This document shows, piece by piece, positions 16,010 through 27,572 of a DNA stretch of 64,000 bases. The DNA is taken from NCBI GenBank assembly GCA_036169595.1, contig CM069766.1:3996001-4060000 (forward strand), written 5' to 3'. The stretch is from Dictyostelium firmibasis (Eukaryota; Evosea; Eumycetozoa; Dictyosteliales; Dictyosteliaceae). The notes under the pieces were generated by a model, which was given only the letters and a program-made list of their open reading frames with translations, did not search any database and was not told the DNA's origin. How positions within the stretch are numbered: position 1 is the stretch's first letter; the number at the start of each line of letters is the position of its first letter. Made by a program: the position numbers and the translations under genes.

Positions 16010-16741
16010 TTATTTGAAATTTGTTTTATTATTATTATTAATGCTATAATAATTTTCTTCATTATATATATAATTATTTTGATTTTCACTTGCATGGTCG
16101 GATGGAAACTTTTTGAAGTTTCTTTTTTTACCATAGCGACTAAAGGTTGGTGGAAAAACAATTACTTCTTGTGTTGAAGGTGAATTGATGACTTTGAGTT
16201 TTTAGGTAAACGATCTTTAGGTTATAATAGAATAAAATTATCTTAATCATTAAAATTTGAATCACCAACACCTTCACCTGCTTTTCTTTCATTAATAGGA
16301 TCTAACATAACCTTTTCATTATTAAATGATTGATAGTATTCTTTTAATCCAATGTTATTAGAATTACTATTTAAAACTGTTGTGTTTTGTTGTTTATTAT
16401 CACTAACATTTACAATTTGATAGTAATTTGTTTTATCAACAATTGAATTTTTTTCATATAATTCTTGTTCGTTGATTGTATACTTTGTATTCCAACTTTG
16501 GAACCTATTTTTTGAAACTTTTACTTTCCTCGTTATTGGTTTCCAGAGTATTGATATTTGTTATATCAGATCTAAAAGAACTATTAAATGAGATTTTTGG
16601 GAGACTACTTTCAAAACATTCATTTTTTGTATTAGGGGATAGGGAATAATCTCCAACTTTAGTGACTATCTCCCTATCTTCATAAGATTTAATTTCATCT
16701 TCTGAATCTTCATCGACTAAGACAGAAAAATAATTTATCAT
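16010..16741 (-). pseudogene. Broken minus-strand gene, product unknown
   Basis: It starts well: MINYFSVLVDEDSEDEIKSY from the ATG at 16741, open to 16505. Coding-like sequence then continues in the +1 frame across a run of six A residues (RFQSWNTKYTINEQELYEKN and so on, to about 16243, ending GEGVGDSNFND and a stop). After further interruptions a third piece runs from about 16190 down to 16010 (SPSTQEVIVFPPTFSRYGKK ...). All three pieces have normal host codon use and lie in order. There are no plausible introns at the breaks. I read it as a recent host pseudogene. If the A-run were a sequence error, the first two parts would form one ~160-residue acidic protein. No domain is recognised. Confidence 0.55.
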
Positions 16742-17511
16742 ATTTGTTGTTATTTTTATTTTTTTTTTCTTTATTATTATTTTTAATATAGGACCTTTTC
16801 TTATACTATTTTTTTAAAAAAAATTTTAAAAAATTAATATTTTCGTGTGTATCTCTTATTCTCTTTTTAAAAAATTATTTTACCCAATAGTTTTATAAAG
16901 TTTTTTTTTTTTTTATTTTTTTTTTTATTTTTTTTTTTATTTTTTTTTTTTTATTTTTGAAAAAATATATTCCTAATTTAGTATAATTGATTTTTAAAAA
17001 AAAAAGTAAAAACATGTTTTGTTTCTATTTATTTTATAATGGAAATATGAAAGATTGGTGTTAAAAAAAAAATTTTTAATTCTCTTTTCATACTTATCGT
17101 CTTTTTTTTTTTTTTTTTTTTTTTTTGAATACACTTTTTTTAATAAAGATATTGTGTGATTCTTTCTTTGAAAAAAAAAAAAAAATATATAAAAAAATAA
17201 AAAAGGGGTTAAAAAAGGTTTTATAATTATATATTAACTTTTAAACCCTTGGCAGATTATCTGTAGATTTATTTAAATACATAAAAATGTATAGTGGTTT
17301 TCTTTAATAAGTTATTAATAATTTTTTTTATATTACTATTTTAATTTGAAAAAAAAAAAAAAAAAAAAAAATTAACTGTTTTGTTACTTAATTGTTAACG
17401 TAAATTTTTAGCTATTGGTTTCTTTTTCATTTAAACATAAATTTAACAATATATATATATATATATTTTATATTTATATATATAAATAAATAAATACAGA
17501 AAACATAAAAA
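16742..17511. other. Divergent intergenic region
   Basis: This lies between the broken gene and the carrier gene. It has poly-T/A runs and an (AT)n run at about 17452-17484 just upstream of the carrier start. No gene is seen. Confidence 0.6.
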
Positions 17512-18584
17512 ATGACAGGACATGGATCAGGAAATACAAAAACTTCACCAATGGTAACATTATTGGCAGGTGGAGTTAGTGGAGTAATAGCAAAATCAAC
17601 TATTGCACCATTAGAAAGAGTTAAAATTTTATACCAAGTAATATTATAATAATTATTAAAAAAATAAAAAAAAAATCATATTAATTAATAAAAATTAAAT
17701 TGAAAAAAAAAAAAAAAAAAAAAAAAAAGGTAAAGAGTAAAACGTATTCAATTAATAGTGTTTATGGATTAATCAAAAATATTATTAAAAATGAAGGATT
17801 AAAAGGATTATGGAAAGGTAATACAGCTACAATTTTAAGAATTTTTCCATATTCAGCAATTCAATGGACATCATATGATTATTTAAAAAATAATTTTGTA
17901 ACAGATAAAAAAAGTTCTATTCAAATTTTTATTGCTGGTAGTTTAGGTTTTAGTACTGCAATTCTTTTAACATATCCATTGGATGTAATTAGAGCAAGAT
18001 TAGCATTATCTTATACTCCATCAAAAAATATTACAGTTGGAATATCATCAGCAAATGCAGCAACACCAAAGGTTTTAAAAAATGGAGTTGGTTCTATAAA
18101 TATTGAAAATTCAATAAATTTTGAGGGATATAAAACAAAGAATTTATTTAAAGGTTTATGGAGAGGTATATTACCAACATTGTATGGATCTATTCCGTAT
18201 GCTGGTGTTGGATATTCATCTTTTGAATATTTTAAACGTATTGCACCTGATTCATGTAGAAATGAAAAAGGTGAAATTAAGGGAATGTATAAATTGGTGA
18301 CTGGTGGAATTGCAGGTGGGTTAGGTCAAACAGTAGCATATCCTTTAGATGTAGTTAGAAGAAGGATACAAACAACTGGATATGGTGATGGTAAAGGAGT
18401 TGATAATTTAAAGCATGGAACTTTTAAAACAATGTTTTCAATCTTTCAAAAAGAAGGTATCTATGCTCTATTCAAAGGTATTAGCATCAATTATATAAAA
18501 GTTATTCCAACTAATGGTGTTGCTTTCTTAACATATGAAACATTATGTGATTATTTTAATTCGAAATTAAACAATAAAATTTAA
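17512..18584 (+). CDS. Mitochondrial solute carrier (SLC25 family)
   Basis: Two exons, 17512-17637 and 17730-18584, give 326 residues, a normal length for the family. Members exchange solutes across the inner mitochondrial membrane. All three signature repeats are present: PLERVKILYQ, PLDVIRARL and PLDVVRRRIQ. Each is followed by a KGLWKGN-, KGLWRGI- or FKGISIN-type sequence before the even-numbered helix. The phrases IAKSTIAPLERVKILYQ and LRIFPYSAIQWTSYDYLK resemble the coenzyme A/adenine-nucleotide subgroup (SLC25A42, SLC25A16, yeast Leu5). CoA or adenosine phosphates are therefore the best substrate guess (inference). The acceptor lies at the end of a poly-A run, so a start inside that run is spurious. 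Confidence 0.9.
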
Positions 18585-18713
18585 TATATATATAAAAATA
18601 TAAAATATTTTATCATTTCAAATAAATATTAATTTATTATATTTTTTATTTTATTTTTTTTATGTACAAAAGGGGGTTTATTTTTATTTTATTTTTTTTA
18701 TATATATATATTT

Positions 18714-18752
<39 letters not shown>

Positions 18753-18776
18753 CATATATACGAGGGAGTTAATATA

Positions 18777-20214
18777 TTAAAATACTAAAGTTGATTGATT
18801 ATTTGAAGATATGAAAATATGTTGTTTTTCTTTCTCAGAGGCCATTTTGTTTATATTTGTATTGCAATTAATTGGAATTTCGGAAGATGTTTTATTTTTA
18901 GTAGTAGTAGTAGTAGTAGTAGTAGAATCGGTTGAATTTGAAATTGAATTTGCAGCTTTATGAGATAATGCTAAAGAAACTTTTGAACTTGGTGAACGAT
19001 TTAATTTTTTTGAAATCCATAAACTAACATCCATTAGTTTATCCATATCAACATTACAATTGATACCTAAATCTTTCATCATATATAAAACGTCTTCTGT
19101 GGCAACATTGCCAGTGGCACCCTTTGCATAGGGACAACCACCTAAACCTGATACTGAACTGTCGACAGTTGAAATACCAAATTGAAGTGATGTTAAAATG
19201 TTTGCCAATGCTTGACCATAAGTATCATGAAAATGAACGGCAATAGCGTTCATAGGGATAGCTTGTGACATTGCTTGAAGTAATTTATGAGTTGCACCAG
19301 GTGTACCAATACCAATGGTATCACCTAAACTAATCTCATAGCAACCATATTCATATAGTTTCTTTGAGACATAAACAACCTTTGATATTGGTACATTGTT
19401 TTCATAAGGACAACCCAAAACACATGAAACGTAACCACGCACTTTTATACCATTCTCTTTTGCTGCATCACAAACATCTTTATAACGTGCTAAACTTTCT
19501 TCGATCGTTGCGTTAATATTCTTTTTTGAGAAACTTTCACTTGCTGCTGCAAATAATGCTATCTCTTTTGCACCTGCATCTAAAGCTGCACGAAATCCTT
19601 GAATATTTGGTGTTAGACATGGATAGGAAACTCCTGATACTTTCTCTATACCTTTTAATACTTCTTTATTATCTGCCATTTGTGGCACCCATTTTGGTGA
19701 AACAAATGATGTTGCCTCAACCACTGATAATCCAGTTTGTGATAATTTATTAATTAAATCTATTTTATCTGCTGTTGGAACTATAATCTTTTCATTTTGT
19801 AATCCATCTCTTGGTCCAACTTCAACAATTTTTACAAATTCTGGAAATGGTCCAAACCTATTTTGAAATTTTTTAAATTCATTTTCTCTATTAAAATTAT
19901 TATTATTATTATTCACACTTATAAATGTTCTGTGGTGGTTTTTTATTCCCAGTGTTAAAATTGATTTTGCAGTCTGGTAAGATATTTTTTGTTTTTTTTT
20001 TTTTTTTTTTTTTTTTTTGAAAATTTCATTTTTTAAATTTCATAAATTTAATTTAAAAAAAAAAAAAACGTAAAAATTAGTATTTTTTTTTTTTACGAGA
20101 ATTTTATTTTATGTTATTTTTTTTCTTTTTCTTTTTCTTTTTTTTATTTTTTTATTTTTATTTTTTTTCTTTTATTATTATACATACCTTTGAAAGTATT
20201 TTATTTGAGATCAT
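18777..20214 (-). CDS. hmgcl: Hydroxymethylglutaryl-CoA lyase, mitochondrial
   Basis: Two exons: a 27-bp first exon (20214-20188, MISNKILSK) and 19973-18777, giving 407 residues. The enzyme splits HMG-CoA to acetoacetate and acetyl-CoA, the last step of leucine breakdown and of ketone-body formation. Family signatures are [32 protein letters not shown], the metal site [12 protein letters not shown], and the catalytic-cysteine loop [19 protein letters not shown]. The spliced N-terminus is basic and rich in Ser/Thr with no acidic residues ([20 protein letters not shown]), as expected for a mitochondrial targeting peptide. This supports the small first exon over any start inside exon 2. An (Asn)6 run follows the leader, and a (GTA)n tract near 18901-18924 codes polythreonine near the C-terminus. 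Confidence 0.94.
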
Positions 20215-21047
20215 TTTATTTTATTTTATTTATTTATTTTTTTATATTTATAATATATATATATGAGTTTTCTATGGTTTTTTTTTAAACTAATTATAAA
20301 ATTGTAATTTATATGATAATGAAGATTTTTATTTTTTTTTTTATTTTTTTTATACTCTAATATTTATAAATCCTCTTTTTAATAATTGTATGAAATGTGA
20401 ATGAATGAAAGAATGAAATTTATAAAATTTTAATTTAATTCTTTTTTTTTTAAATTTTTTTTTTTTTTTTTTTTCTTTTTTTTTCTTTTTTTTCTTTTTT
20501 TTTTTTTTGTTGTTGCCTGTTTTAATTTTAATTAAAAAAATAAAAATTAAAAAAATTATAAATTTATGTAATTTGGTAGTGGTGTAGAAAATTTATGATT
20601 ATTATTGTCAAATTGTTTTTCAATTTAAAAAAAAAAAAAAAAAAAATGGGGTGTGGTAAGTGGGGTGATTTTCTTTATTATTGAAAAAAAAAAAAGTAGA
20701 GAAAAAAGCTATATATTATGATTATTTATGGTTTGTCAAATTTATTTTACTGATTGTAAATTAAGTTGATGTGTGCAAAAAAAATCTATTTTTAAATTAA
20801 AAAAAAATTAAAAAAAATAAAAAGTTGTCTCTATTTCTCTATATTTGTATATTAATTTTTTTATATATAAGTATAATGAAAAATGAAAAAAAAAAAAAAA
20901 AAAAAAAAGAACAAATGAGAAATTTAAACGGTTTTAAATTAAATTAAATTCGGTAAAATTCTTTATATTTTTTTTTTCTTTTTTTTTTTTTTTTTTTTTT
21001 TTTTTGGTTATATAAAAATACTCGTTGACTGGTCAACCTGCAAATAT

Positions 21048-21091
<44 letters not shown>

Positions 21092-21546
21092 ATAAAAAAA
21101 GAACTTTAATTCGAAACATCTCGCCATCTCATCAACATGTGATCATTACAAAAGGAATGAAGAACCAAATATTAAAAATGATCATTGTGTTTATCTTTTT
21201 TTTTTTTTTTTTTTTTTATTTTCTATTTTTGTCTTTTGATTAATATATAATCCTTTTTTTTTTCTTTCTATTTTTTTTTTCCTTTTTTAAATCTATCTCT
21301 TTATTTGTGGTAAAGATTTTTTTTTATATTTTTTGATCGTGTGGTGATTGAAAAAAAAAAAAAAAAAAGATATCTTTTTTTTTTTTTATGAAAATTTATA
21401 AATACATTTTTGTAATTTGAAAAATTGTAAAAATCAACACCAATACAATTTTATTTTTAATAAATTAATAGAAAAATAAATTAATAATAATAGTAAAAAA
21501 AAAAAAAAAGTAATATAATTTAACTTTTTTTATATTTCTAATTTTT
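20215..21546. other. Intergenic, homopolymer-rich
   Basis: 1.3 kb of T/A runs, with CTTTTT-type runs at about 20120-20150 and 20470-20505. Two short islands of mixed composition (20560-20600 and 21095-21180) show no convincing codon use. No gene is seen. Confidence 0.55.
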
Positions 21547-22938
21547 TTATTTTTTATTTTCTTTTTCTTTTAATTTATTTAAAATTGATAATTCATTTAA
21601 AGTATCTTTATTATGAGAATCAATTTTTAAAGCTTTTTGAATATCATAGAAAGCTAGGTTTACTTTACCTGTTTCACGTAATGCTTTTGATCTACTATTT
21701 AAAGATTTTATATGATTTGGATCCAATTGTAAGATTTGAGTGGCTAATTCAATGACTTGTTTATATTGTTTCATTAAAAGATTACAAACAGATTGATTTG
21801 ATAGACAAGATATTATATGTTGTTTATTAGTTACATCAGCCCCATTTAAATTAAAAAATTCTAATGCTCTCTTATATTTTAGTCTTGCCATTTCATAGTA
21901 TTTTCTTTTAAATAGTTCAGTACCTTCTTCTTTTTTATTTAAACCAATGGTTTCTAGTTCATTTGAAGTGTATTGATATTTTTCTTTATCAAATTCTATA
22001 ATTTCATTCAATTTAATTTCAATTATAATGATTTTATTCTCTTGATTGGTAATAGTTGTTTTTGGTTTTAATTCTTCTTGATTCTTTATTAATTCTTTAA
22101 ATTTCTTTATATATAATGAATCATTACTATTTAATGAATCTAAAGGCCATTTATTAATTGATTTTAAAAATGTTGACCATTCAACTTCAACCATACAAAA
22201 TTCACCAATTTGCATTGTCATTAAGATAAATTCAATAATATCTAAAATCATAATATCTGAACCAATTTTAAAGATATAATTTTTTTTATCTTGAATAATT
22301 TCATTAGATTCTTTGGTTTTAATTTTAAAATCAATTGAAACTTTAGTTTCATATTTCGGTATTGTAAGAAATGATGATGACGATGACGATGATGATAATG
22401 TATTATTGATTTGGTTATTATTATTATTATCAGAACTATTATTTAATATTTTCTTTATAATTGAACCATCCTTTTCAATTGAAATATCGCTACTATTTGA
22501 AAAAGATATTAATTCAATCTCATAGATTACAGTTGAATTTGGTGGTACTGAATCACCATTACCAATAGTACCAAATGCATATTTTGAACGAATTGTAAAT
22601 GTTGAGATTTCACCTTTTCTCATTGATTTAATTGCATAGTTAAATGCTTTTATCGTCTCACCCATTCCACCTAATATGAATGAATAACTTGATTTATTTC
22701 TATTATCTTCAAATATTGTACCATCAATGGTTTTTCCAAAATATTTTATATAGATTTGATCACCATCGAATGGAAAATTATTACCAATACCATTTTTATT
22801 AATAATCTTTGTTATACCATTATCTGGTGTTATTTGAAATTTTTCAGGTTTATTGGAATCTGTAGTTTTTAATAATGAATTTGTTGTGGTGGTTGTGGAT
22901 GTTGTTTCTTTTTTTGGAATAAATCTTTTACTATTCAT
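21547..22938 (-). CDS. FKBP-type prolyl isomerase with TPR domain (FKBP51/52-like layout)
   Basis: Single exon, 463 residues. Domain order is an S/T-rich leader, an FKBP domain at about 55-145, a second divergent FKBP-like region at about 195-320, and a TPR domain at about 335-445. The TPR domain has three helical pairs (ELFKRKYYEMARLKYKRALE; QHIISCLSNQSVCNLLMKQY; SLNSRSKALRETGKVNLAFY). This layout is that of Hsp90 co-chaperone immunophilins. FKBP residues YFGKTIDGTIFEDN and YAFGTIGNGDSVPPNSTVIYEIEL are recognisable. The binding-pocket tryptophan that normally follows VIKG is replaced (TIKAFNYAIKSM), and the usual FDSS is FEDN. Weak or absent isomerase activity and a mainly scaffolding role are therefore plausible (inference). 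Confidence 0.9.
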   Translation of the reverse strand: MNSKRFIPKKETTSTTTTTNSLLKTTDSNKPEKFQITPDNGITKIINKNGIGNNFPFDGDQIYIKYFGKTIDGTIFEDNRNKSSYSFILGGMGETIKAFNYAIKSMRKGEISTFTIRSKYAFGTIGNGDSVPPNSTVIYEIELISFSNSSDISIEKDGSIIKKILNNSSDNNNNNQINNTLSSSSSSSSFLTIPKYETKVSIDFKIKTKESNEIIQDKKNYIFKIGSDIMILDIIEFILMTMQIGEFCMVEVEWSTFLKSINKWPLDSLNSNDSLYIKKFKELIKNQEELKPKTTITNQENKIIIIEIKLNEIIEFDKEKYQYTSNELETIGLNKKEEGTELFKRKYYEMARLKYKRALEFFNLNGADVTNKQHIISCLSNQSVCNLLMKQYKQVIELATQILQLDPNHIKSLNSRSKALRETGKVNLAFYDIQKALKIDSHNKDTLNELSILNKLKEKENKK

Positions 22939-23321
22939 TTCTGTGAAAAAAAAAAAAAAAAAAAACTAAAAAAAATTTTAAAAAAAATTTTAAAAATTAT
23001 AAAAAAAAAAAATTAAAAATATTCCCGAACGCTTTAATTTTTTTTTTAAATTTTAATTTTTTATTTTTTATTTTTTTTTTTTATACAAAATTACTTCTGG
23101 TGTTTGAATGCTTTAAAAAAATATTATTCAAGAATGATAAAATAATTTTATTTTTATTTTATTATTATTTTATTATTATTATTTTTTTGTATAAAATGGA
23201 TATTTTTAAATTTATTTTTTCATTCATTAAATTTTAAAATATAAAAATCAAATAAATAAAATAAAATAAAATAAAATAAAATAAAAAAATAAAATAAAAT
23301 TAAATAAAGAAATAATAAAAA
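22939..23321. promoter_or_regulatory. Upstream region of pirin 1, with TATA-like box
   Basis: It contains ACTTCTGGTG at about 23092-23101, AATGATAAAATAATTT at about 23135, and a TATA-like TATAAAATGGAT at 23190-23201. A short (AAAAT)n run follows before the ATG. The same blocks in the same order occur upstream of the second pirin gene, so this is a duplicated promoter. Confidence 0.6.
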
Positions 23322-24200
23322 ATGACAAATAATTTATCAAGAAGAGTTATTAAAGTTGCTAAAGGTTTTGATACTCATGATGGAGCAGGTGTATCACTTC
23401 AAAGAGTTATTGGTGGTCCAATCAAGAAATTAGATCCATTTTTAATGTTAGATGCATTCAAAAGTGATAATCCTGATGATTATATTGAGGGATTCCCAGA
23501 TCATCCACATCGTGGTCAACAAACATTAACCTATATGATAGAAGGTGCAATGGAGCATCAAGATAATAAAGGTAATAAAGGTTTATTATTACCAGGTATG
23601 GTTCAAGTAATGAATGCAGGTAGAGGTATAGTTCACTCTGAAATTCCTCAACAACGTGATGGTATGATGTTTGGTTTCCAATTTTGGTTAAATCTTAAAT
23701 CTGTTGATAAAATGTCAGAACCATGGTACAAAGATATTCCTTCATCAGAAATAGAAGAAGTTATTACACCAGAGAAAAAAGTAAGAGTAATAGCTGGTCA
23801 TTATGAAGGTATTGAAGGTGTTGTTAAAAATTTACGTGTTAAACCAATATTTTTAGACGTTAAATTAGAACCAAACACTAAATTCTCTGTTGATATTCCA
23901 GATTTCGATCATAATTCATTTGTATATGTTTTTGAAGGTGATGGTAAATTTGGTGGTAATCAATTAAAAGTTGAAGATAGACATATTGGTGTTTTAGAAA
24001 ATATAGATAATAATTCACTTGGTCTTGATGAACCAACTCCAAATAAATTAGATGCTATTTCAGGTGATAAAGGTGTTAGATTTTTATTCTTATCAGCTAA
24101 ACCATTACGTGAACCAGTCGTTCAATATGGTCCATTCGTTATGAATACACAACAAGAAATTCAAAAAGCTTTCGTTGATTTTCAATTAGGTAGATTTTAA
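23322..24200 (+). CDS. Pirin family protein, tandem copy 1
   Basis: Single exon, 292 residues. Pirins are bicupin metal proteins; members act as nuclear cofactors or as quercetin dioxygenases. The metal site is intact: His61 and His63 in DHPHRGQQT, His105 and Glu107 in GRGIVHSEIPQ. The second cupin half (from about residue 165) has EPNTKFSVDIPDFDHNSFVYVFEG. It is almost identical to the gene at 25100-25990, differing mainly in short stretches around residues 35-38, 210-235 and the C-terminus. Both copies are intact, so both are probably functional. Substrate and role here are unknown. Confidence 0.93.
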   Translation: MTNNLSRRVIKVAKGFDTHDGAGVSLQRVIGGPIKKLDPFLMLDAFKSDNPDDYIEGFPDHPHRGQQTLTYMIEGAMEHQDNKGNKGLLLPGMVQVMNAGRGIVHSEIPQQRDGMMFGFQFWLNLKSVDKMSEPWYKDIPSSEIEEVITPEKKVRVIAGHYEGIEGVVKNLRVKPIFLDVKLEPNTKFSVDIPDFDHNSFVYVFEGDGKFGGNQLKVEDRHIGVLENIDNNSLGLDEPTPNKLDAISGDKGVRFLFLSAKPLREPVVQYGPFVMNTQQEIQKAFVDFQLGRF

Positions 24201-25099
24201 AATATTATAAAAAACCAAATTAAATTTAAATAAAAATTGTATTTTTAGAAAAAAAAAAAAAAAAAAATACCTTATTCACTATTTTATTATTTTCTTTTGT
24301 CAAGTGTTTTTTTTTATTTTTTATTCTCCATTTTTTTTTTAAATAAAACAAATAAAAAAATAATATAAGATATTGATTCTTTTTATAAATTTTTTTTGTT
24401 TCTTTTTTTCTTTTTTAAAAACCTATTTGTTTATTTTTTTATTCTCTATTTTTATTTTTTTTGTTTATTTATTTCTTTATAACATAATAATAATTGAATA
24501 TATATTGAAACATTTTTTAAAATTACATAATTAAAAAATCAAATAACCTTCTTTTCAATTTTTTGTTTTTTTTTTTATTATTTTTTTTTAACTTCATTCT
24601 TTTATTTTTGTTATTTTGGGCAAATTAGATAACGTTAAAATAAAAAAATTAAAAAATAGTTGTTTCTTTTTTTTAAAAAAAAAAAGAATTTTACAAAAAA
24701 AAAAAAAAGTTCCCGAATTTAATAATTTTTTGTTTTGGTGCAAATAACTTCTGGTGCCAAAACACAAGAAATATAATTCCATCCAAAGAAAATGATAAAA
24801 TAATTTATTTTTATTTTAATTTTGTTTATTATTATTTTTATTTTTATTATTTTTTTAATATAAAAGGACAATTTTCAAAATTATTTTTCATTAATTCAAA
24901 TAAAATAAAATAAAATAAAATAATAAAATAATAAATATTTAAAATAAAATAAAATAAAATAAAATAAAATAAAATAAAATAAAATAAAATAAAATAAAAT
25001 AAAATAAAATAAAATAAAATAAAATAAAATAAAATAAAATAAAATAAAATAAAATAAAATAAAATAAAATAAAATAAAATAAAATAAAATAAAATAAAA
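24201..25099. promoter_or_regulatory. Upstream region of pirin 2, with TATA-like box
   Basis: The 3' flank of pirin 1 is followed by a second copy of the pirin promoter. It contains ACTTCTGGTG near 24750, AATGATAAAATAATTT near 24790 and the TATA-like TATAAAAGGACA at 24859-24870. A long AAAAT array then runs to the start codon. The matching blocks show that the duplicated unit included the promoter. Confidence 0.6.
24945..25098. repeat. (AAAAT)n pentanucleotide array
   Basis: About 30 uninterrupted 5-bp units end immediately before the pirin 2 start codon. The pirin 1 leader has only a short, interrupted version (about 23250-23300), so the array expanded after the duplication. Confidence 0.95.
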
Positions 25100-25990
25100 A
25101 TGACAAATAATTTATCAAGAAAAGTTATTAAAGTTGCTAAAGGTGATGATACTCATGATGGAGCAGGTGTATCACTTCAAAGAGTTATTGGTGGTCCAAT
25201 CAATGAAAAGGAATTGGATCCATTTTTAATGTTAGATGCATTCAAAAGTGATAATCCTGATGATTATATTGAGGGATTTCCTTCACATCCACATCGTGGT
25301 CAACAAACATTTACATATATGATAGAAGGTGCAATGGAGCATCAAGATAATAAAGGTAATAAAGGTTTATTATTACCAGGTATGGTTCAAGTAATGAATG
25401 CAGGTAGAGGTATAGTTCACTCTGAAATTCCTCAACAACGTGATGGTATGATGTTTGGTTTTCAATTTTGGGTCAATCTTAAATCTGTTGATAAAATGTC
25501 AGAACCATGGTATAAAGATATTCCTTCATCAGAAATTGAAGAAGTTATTACACCAGAGAAAAAAGTAAGAGTAATAGCTGGCCATTATGAAGGTATTGAA
25601 GGTGTTGTTAAAAACATTCGTGTTAAACCAATATTTTTAGACGTTAAATTAGAACCAAACACTAAATTCTCTGTTGATATTCCAGATTTCGATCATAATT
25701 CATTTGTATATGTTTTTGAAGGTGATGGTAAATTTGGTCCATCTGATAATCCTATTAAAGTTGAAGATAGACATATTGGTGTTTTAGAGAATATTGACAC
25801 AACTTCAAATAGTCCAAATGAACCAACCCCAAATAAATTAGATGCGGTTGCAGGTGATAAAGGTGTTAGATTTTTATTCTTATCAGCTAAACCAATACGT
25901 GAACCAATTGTTCAATATGGTCCATTCGTTATGAATACTTCATTTGAAATTCAAAAAGCATTTTTTGATTACCAAATGGGAATTTTTTAA
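25100..25990 (+). CDS. Pirin family protein, tandem copy 2
   Basis: Single exon, 296 residues, with the same bicupin layout as the upstream copy. Metal ligands are retained in SHPHRGQQT and GRGIVHSEIPQ. Compared with copy 1 it has a two-residue insert near residue 35 (NEKELD for KKLD), a different loop near 230-260 (FGPSDNPIKVED; DTTSNSPNEPT) and a different C-terminus (FFDYQMGIF against FVDFQLGRF). Long stretches are identical at the DNA level, which indicates recent duplication or gene conversion. Its 5' leader is nearly all AAAAT repeat. Confidence 0.93.
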   Translation: MTNNLSRKVIKVAKGDDTHDGAGVSLQRVIGGPINEKELDPFLMLDAFKSDNPDDYIEGFPSHPHRGQQTFTYMIEGAMEHQDNKGNKGLLLPGMVQVMNAGRGIVHSEIPQQRDGMMFGFQFWVNLKSVDKMSEPWYKDIPSSEIEEVITPEKKVRVIAGHYEGIEGVVKNIRVKPIFLDVKLEPNTKFSVDIPDFDHNSFVYVFEGDGKFGPSDNPIKVEDRHIGVLENIDTTSNSPNEPTPNKLDAVAGDKGVRFLFLSAKPIREPIVQYGPFVMNTSFEIQKAFFDYQMGIF

Positions 25991-26179
25991 TAAAATATTA
26001 ATTAATAAAAAAGATAAAAAAAAAATTTAATTTGTAAATAAAAAAAGGAATTTGAGTTATATTTTTAAAGGATTCTTTTTTTTATTATTATCGTCGTTTT
26101 TTTATTTTTTTTTTGTTTATTTTTGTATATATATTATTATTTTTATTTAAAAAAAAGATAAATTTTAAAATTATTTTAA

Positions 26180-27539
26180 TTAAATTTTAGAATTATCTTT
26201 TAATCCTTGCCAACATTTCCAATAATCATCATCGATATAGTTCTTTTTAGCATAATCGGAGATACCTAAAATAAGAGATGATTCAAACATGAAAGCCAAA
26301 GCTACATCTGGAATTTTTGAAGGTTTTAATTCTGCTTTGACGGCGGCGTTAAAGGTGTCAGTATCAGGACCATGTGGAGTCATACAACTATGTAAACTAC
26401 CACCACCTGGTAAGAAACCCTCTTTCTTTGCCTCGTAAACACCACGAATTAAACCCATAAACTCTGACATACAATTACGATGGAAATAAGGTGGTCTAAA
26501 AGTATTCTCTTGAACCAACCAACGTGGTGGGAAAATTACGAAATCTGCAGCAGCAACACCGACTTCATTGGTTGGAGCTGTTAAAACAGTGAAAATTGAT
26601 GGATCTAAATGATCGTATGTAACAGAGTTTACAGCACAGAATAAACTGAGATCATATTTATATGGGCAATAATTACCATGCCATGCAACAACATTGAATG
26701 GTGAAAAAGTTTGTGTTGCGCTAAACATCTTTCCTAAGAATTTATTAATCTTTGTATGTTCAATACCTTCCTTATTCTCATAGGCTGCAACTGGTGAGAG
26801 GAAATCTCTTGGATTTGCTAAACCATTAGCACCAATTGGTCCTAAATCTGGAAGTTTAAAATGTGATCCAAACACTTCACAAATGTAACCTCTAGTTGGT
26901 CCTTCAACTCCAACACTAAATGTAATACCTCTTTGAATAACACAAATCTCTCCTGATTTAACTTTCAAAAATCCAAATTCTGTTTGAATATCTAATGTAC
27001 CTTGTTGTGGTACTACAAAAATAATAATAATAATAATTATAATTAAAATTTGTCTCTTTTCTATTTTTCTCTGTTTCTATAAATCTATCTATATATAAAT
27101 ATCTTAAAGATTACATACCAATTAAGAAATCACCATCAGAATTGTAGAAAGATTTATTTTCCATACTCTTTGTAGCAGTATAAATATGAATAGCAATACC
27201 ATGACGTACTGATGCATGACCAGCACCAGCAATTGTAATAAGACCTTCAACAAAGTCATGTGGTTTATTCTCATCGATTGGGAATGGTTTCCATCTTAAT
27301 TGATTTGGATCGACTTGTAAGTTATTTAAATCGCAAACTAAACCTGAATCAGTTGGTTTAAGTGGGGTATGACAAACTGATGGTCTAATACGATATAACC
27401 ATCTTTTTTTATTTTATTTTTTATTTTATTTTGTATTTATTTTATTTTATTTTATTTTATTTGTTTCAATTCATTTTTAAGTTTTAAAAATGTTAGATTG
27501 AAATCATATGTTTTGGTAAACTAATATAATTTTTTTTTG

Positions 27540-27572
<33 letters not shown>

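Noticed and set aside
15935-16177. 80-codon plus-strand open frame
   Set aside because: It is antisense to the coding-like minus-strand pseudogene piece, and is itself a low-complexity hydrophobic string.
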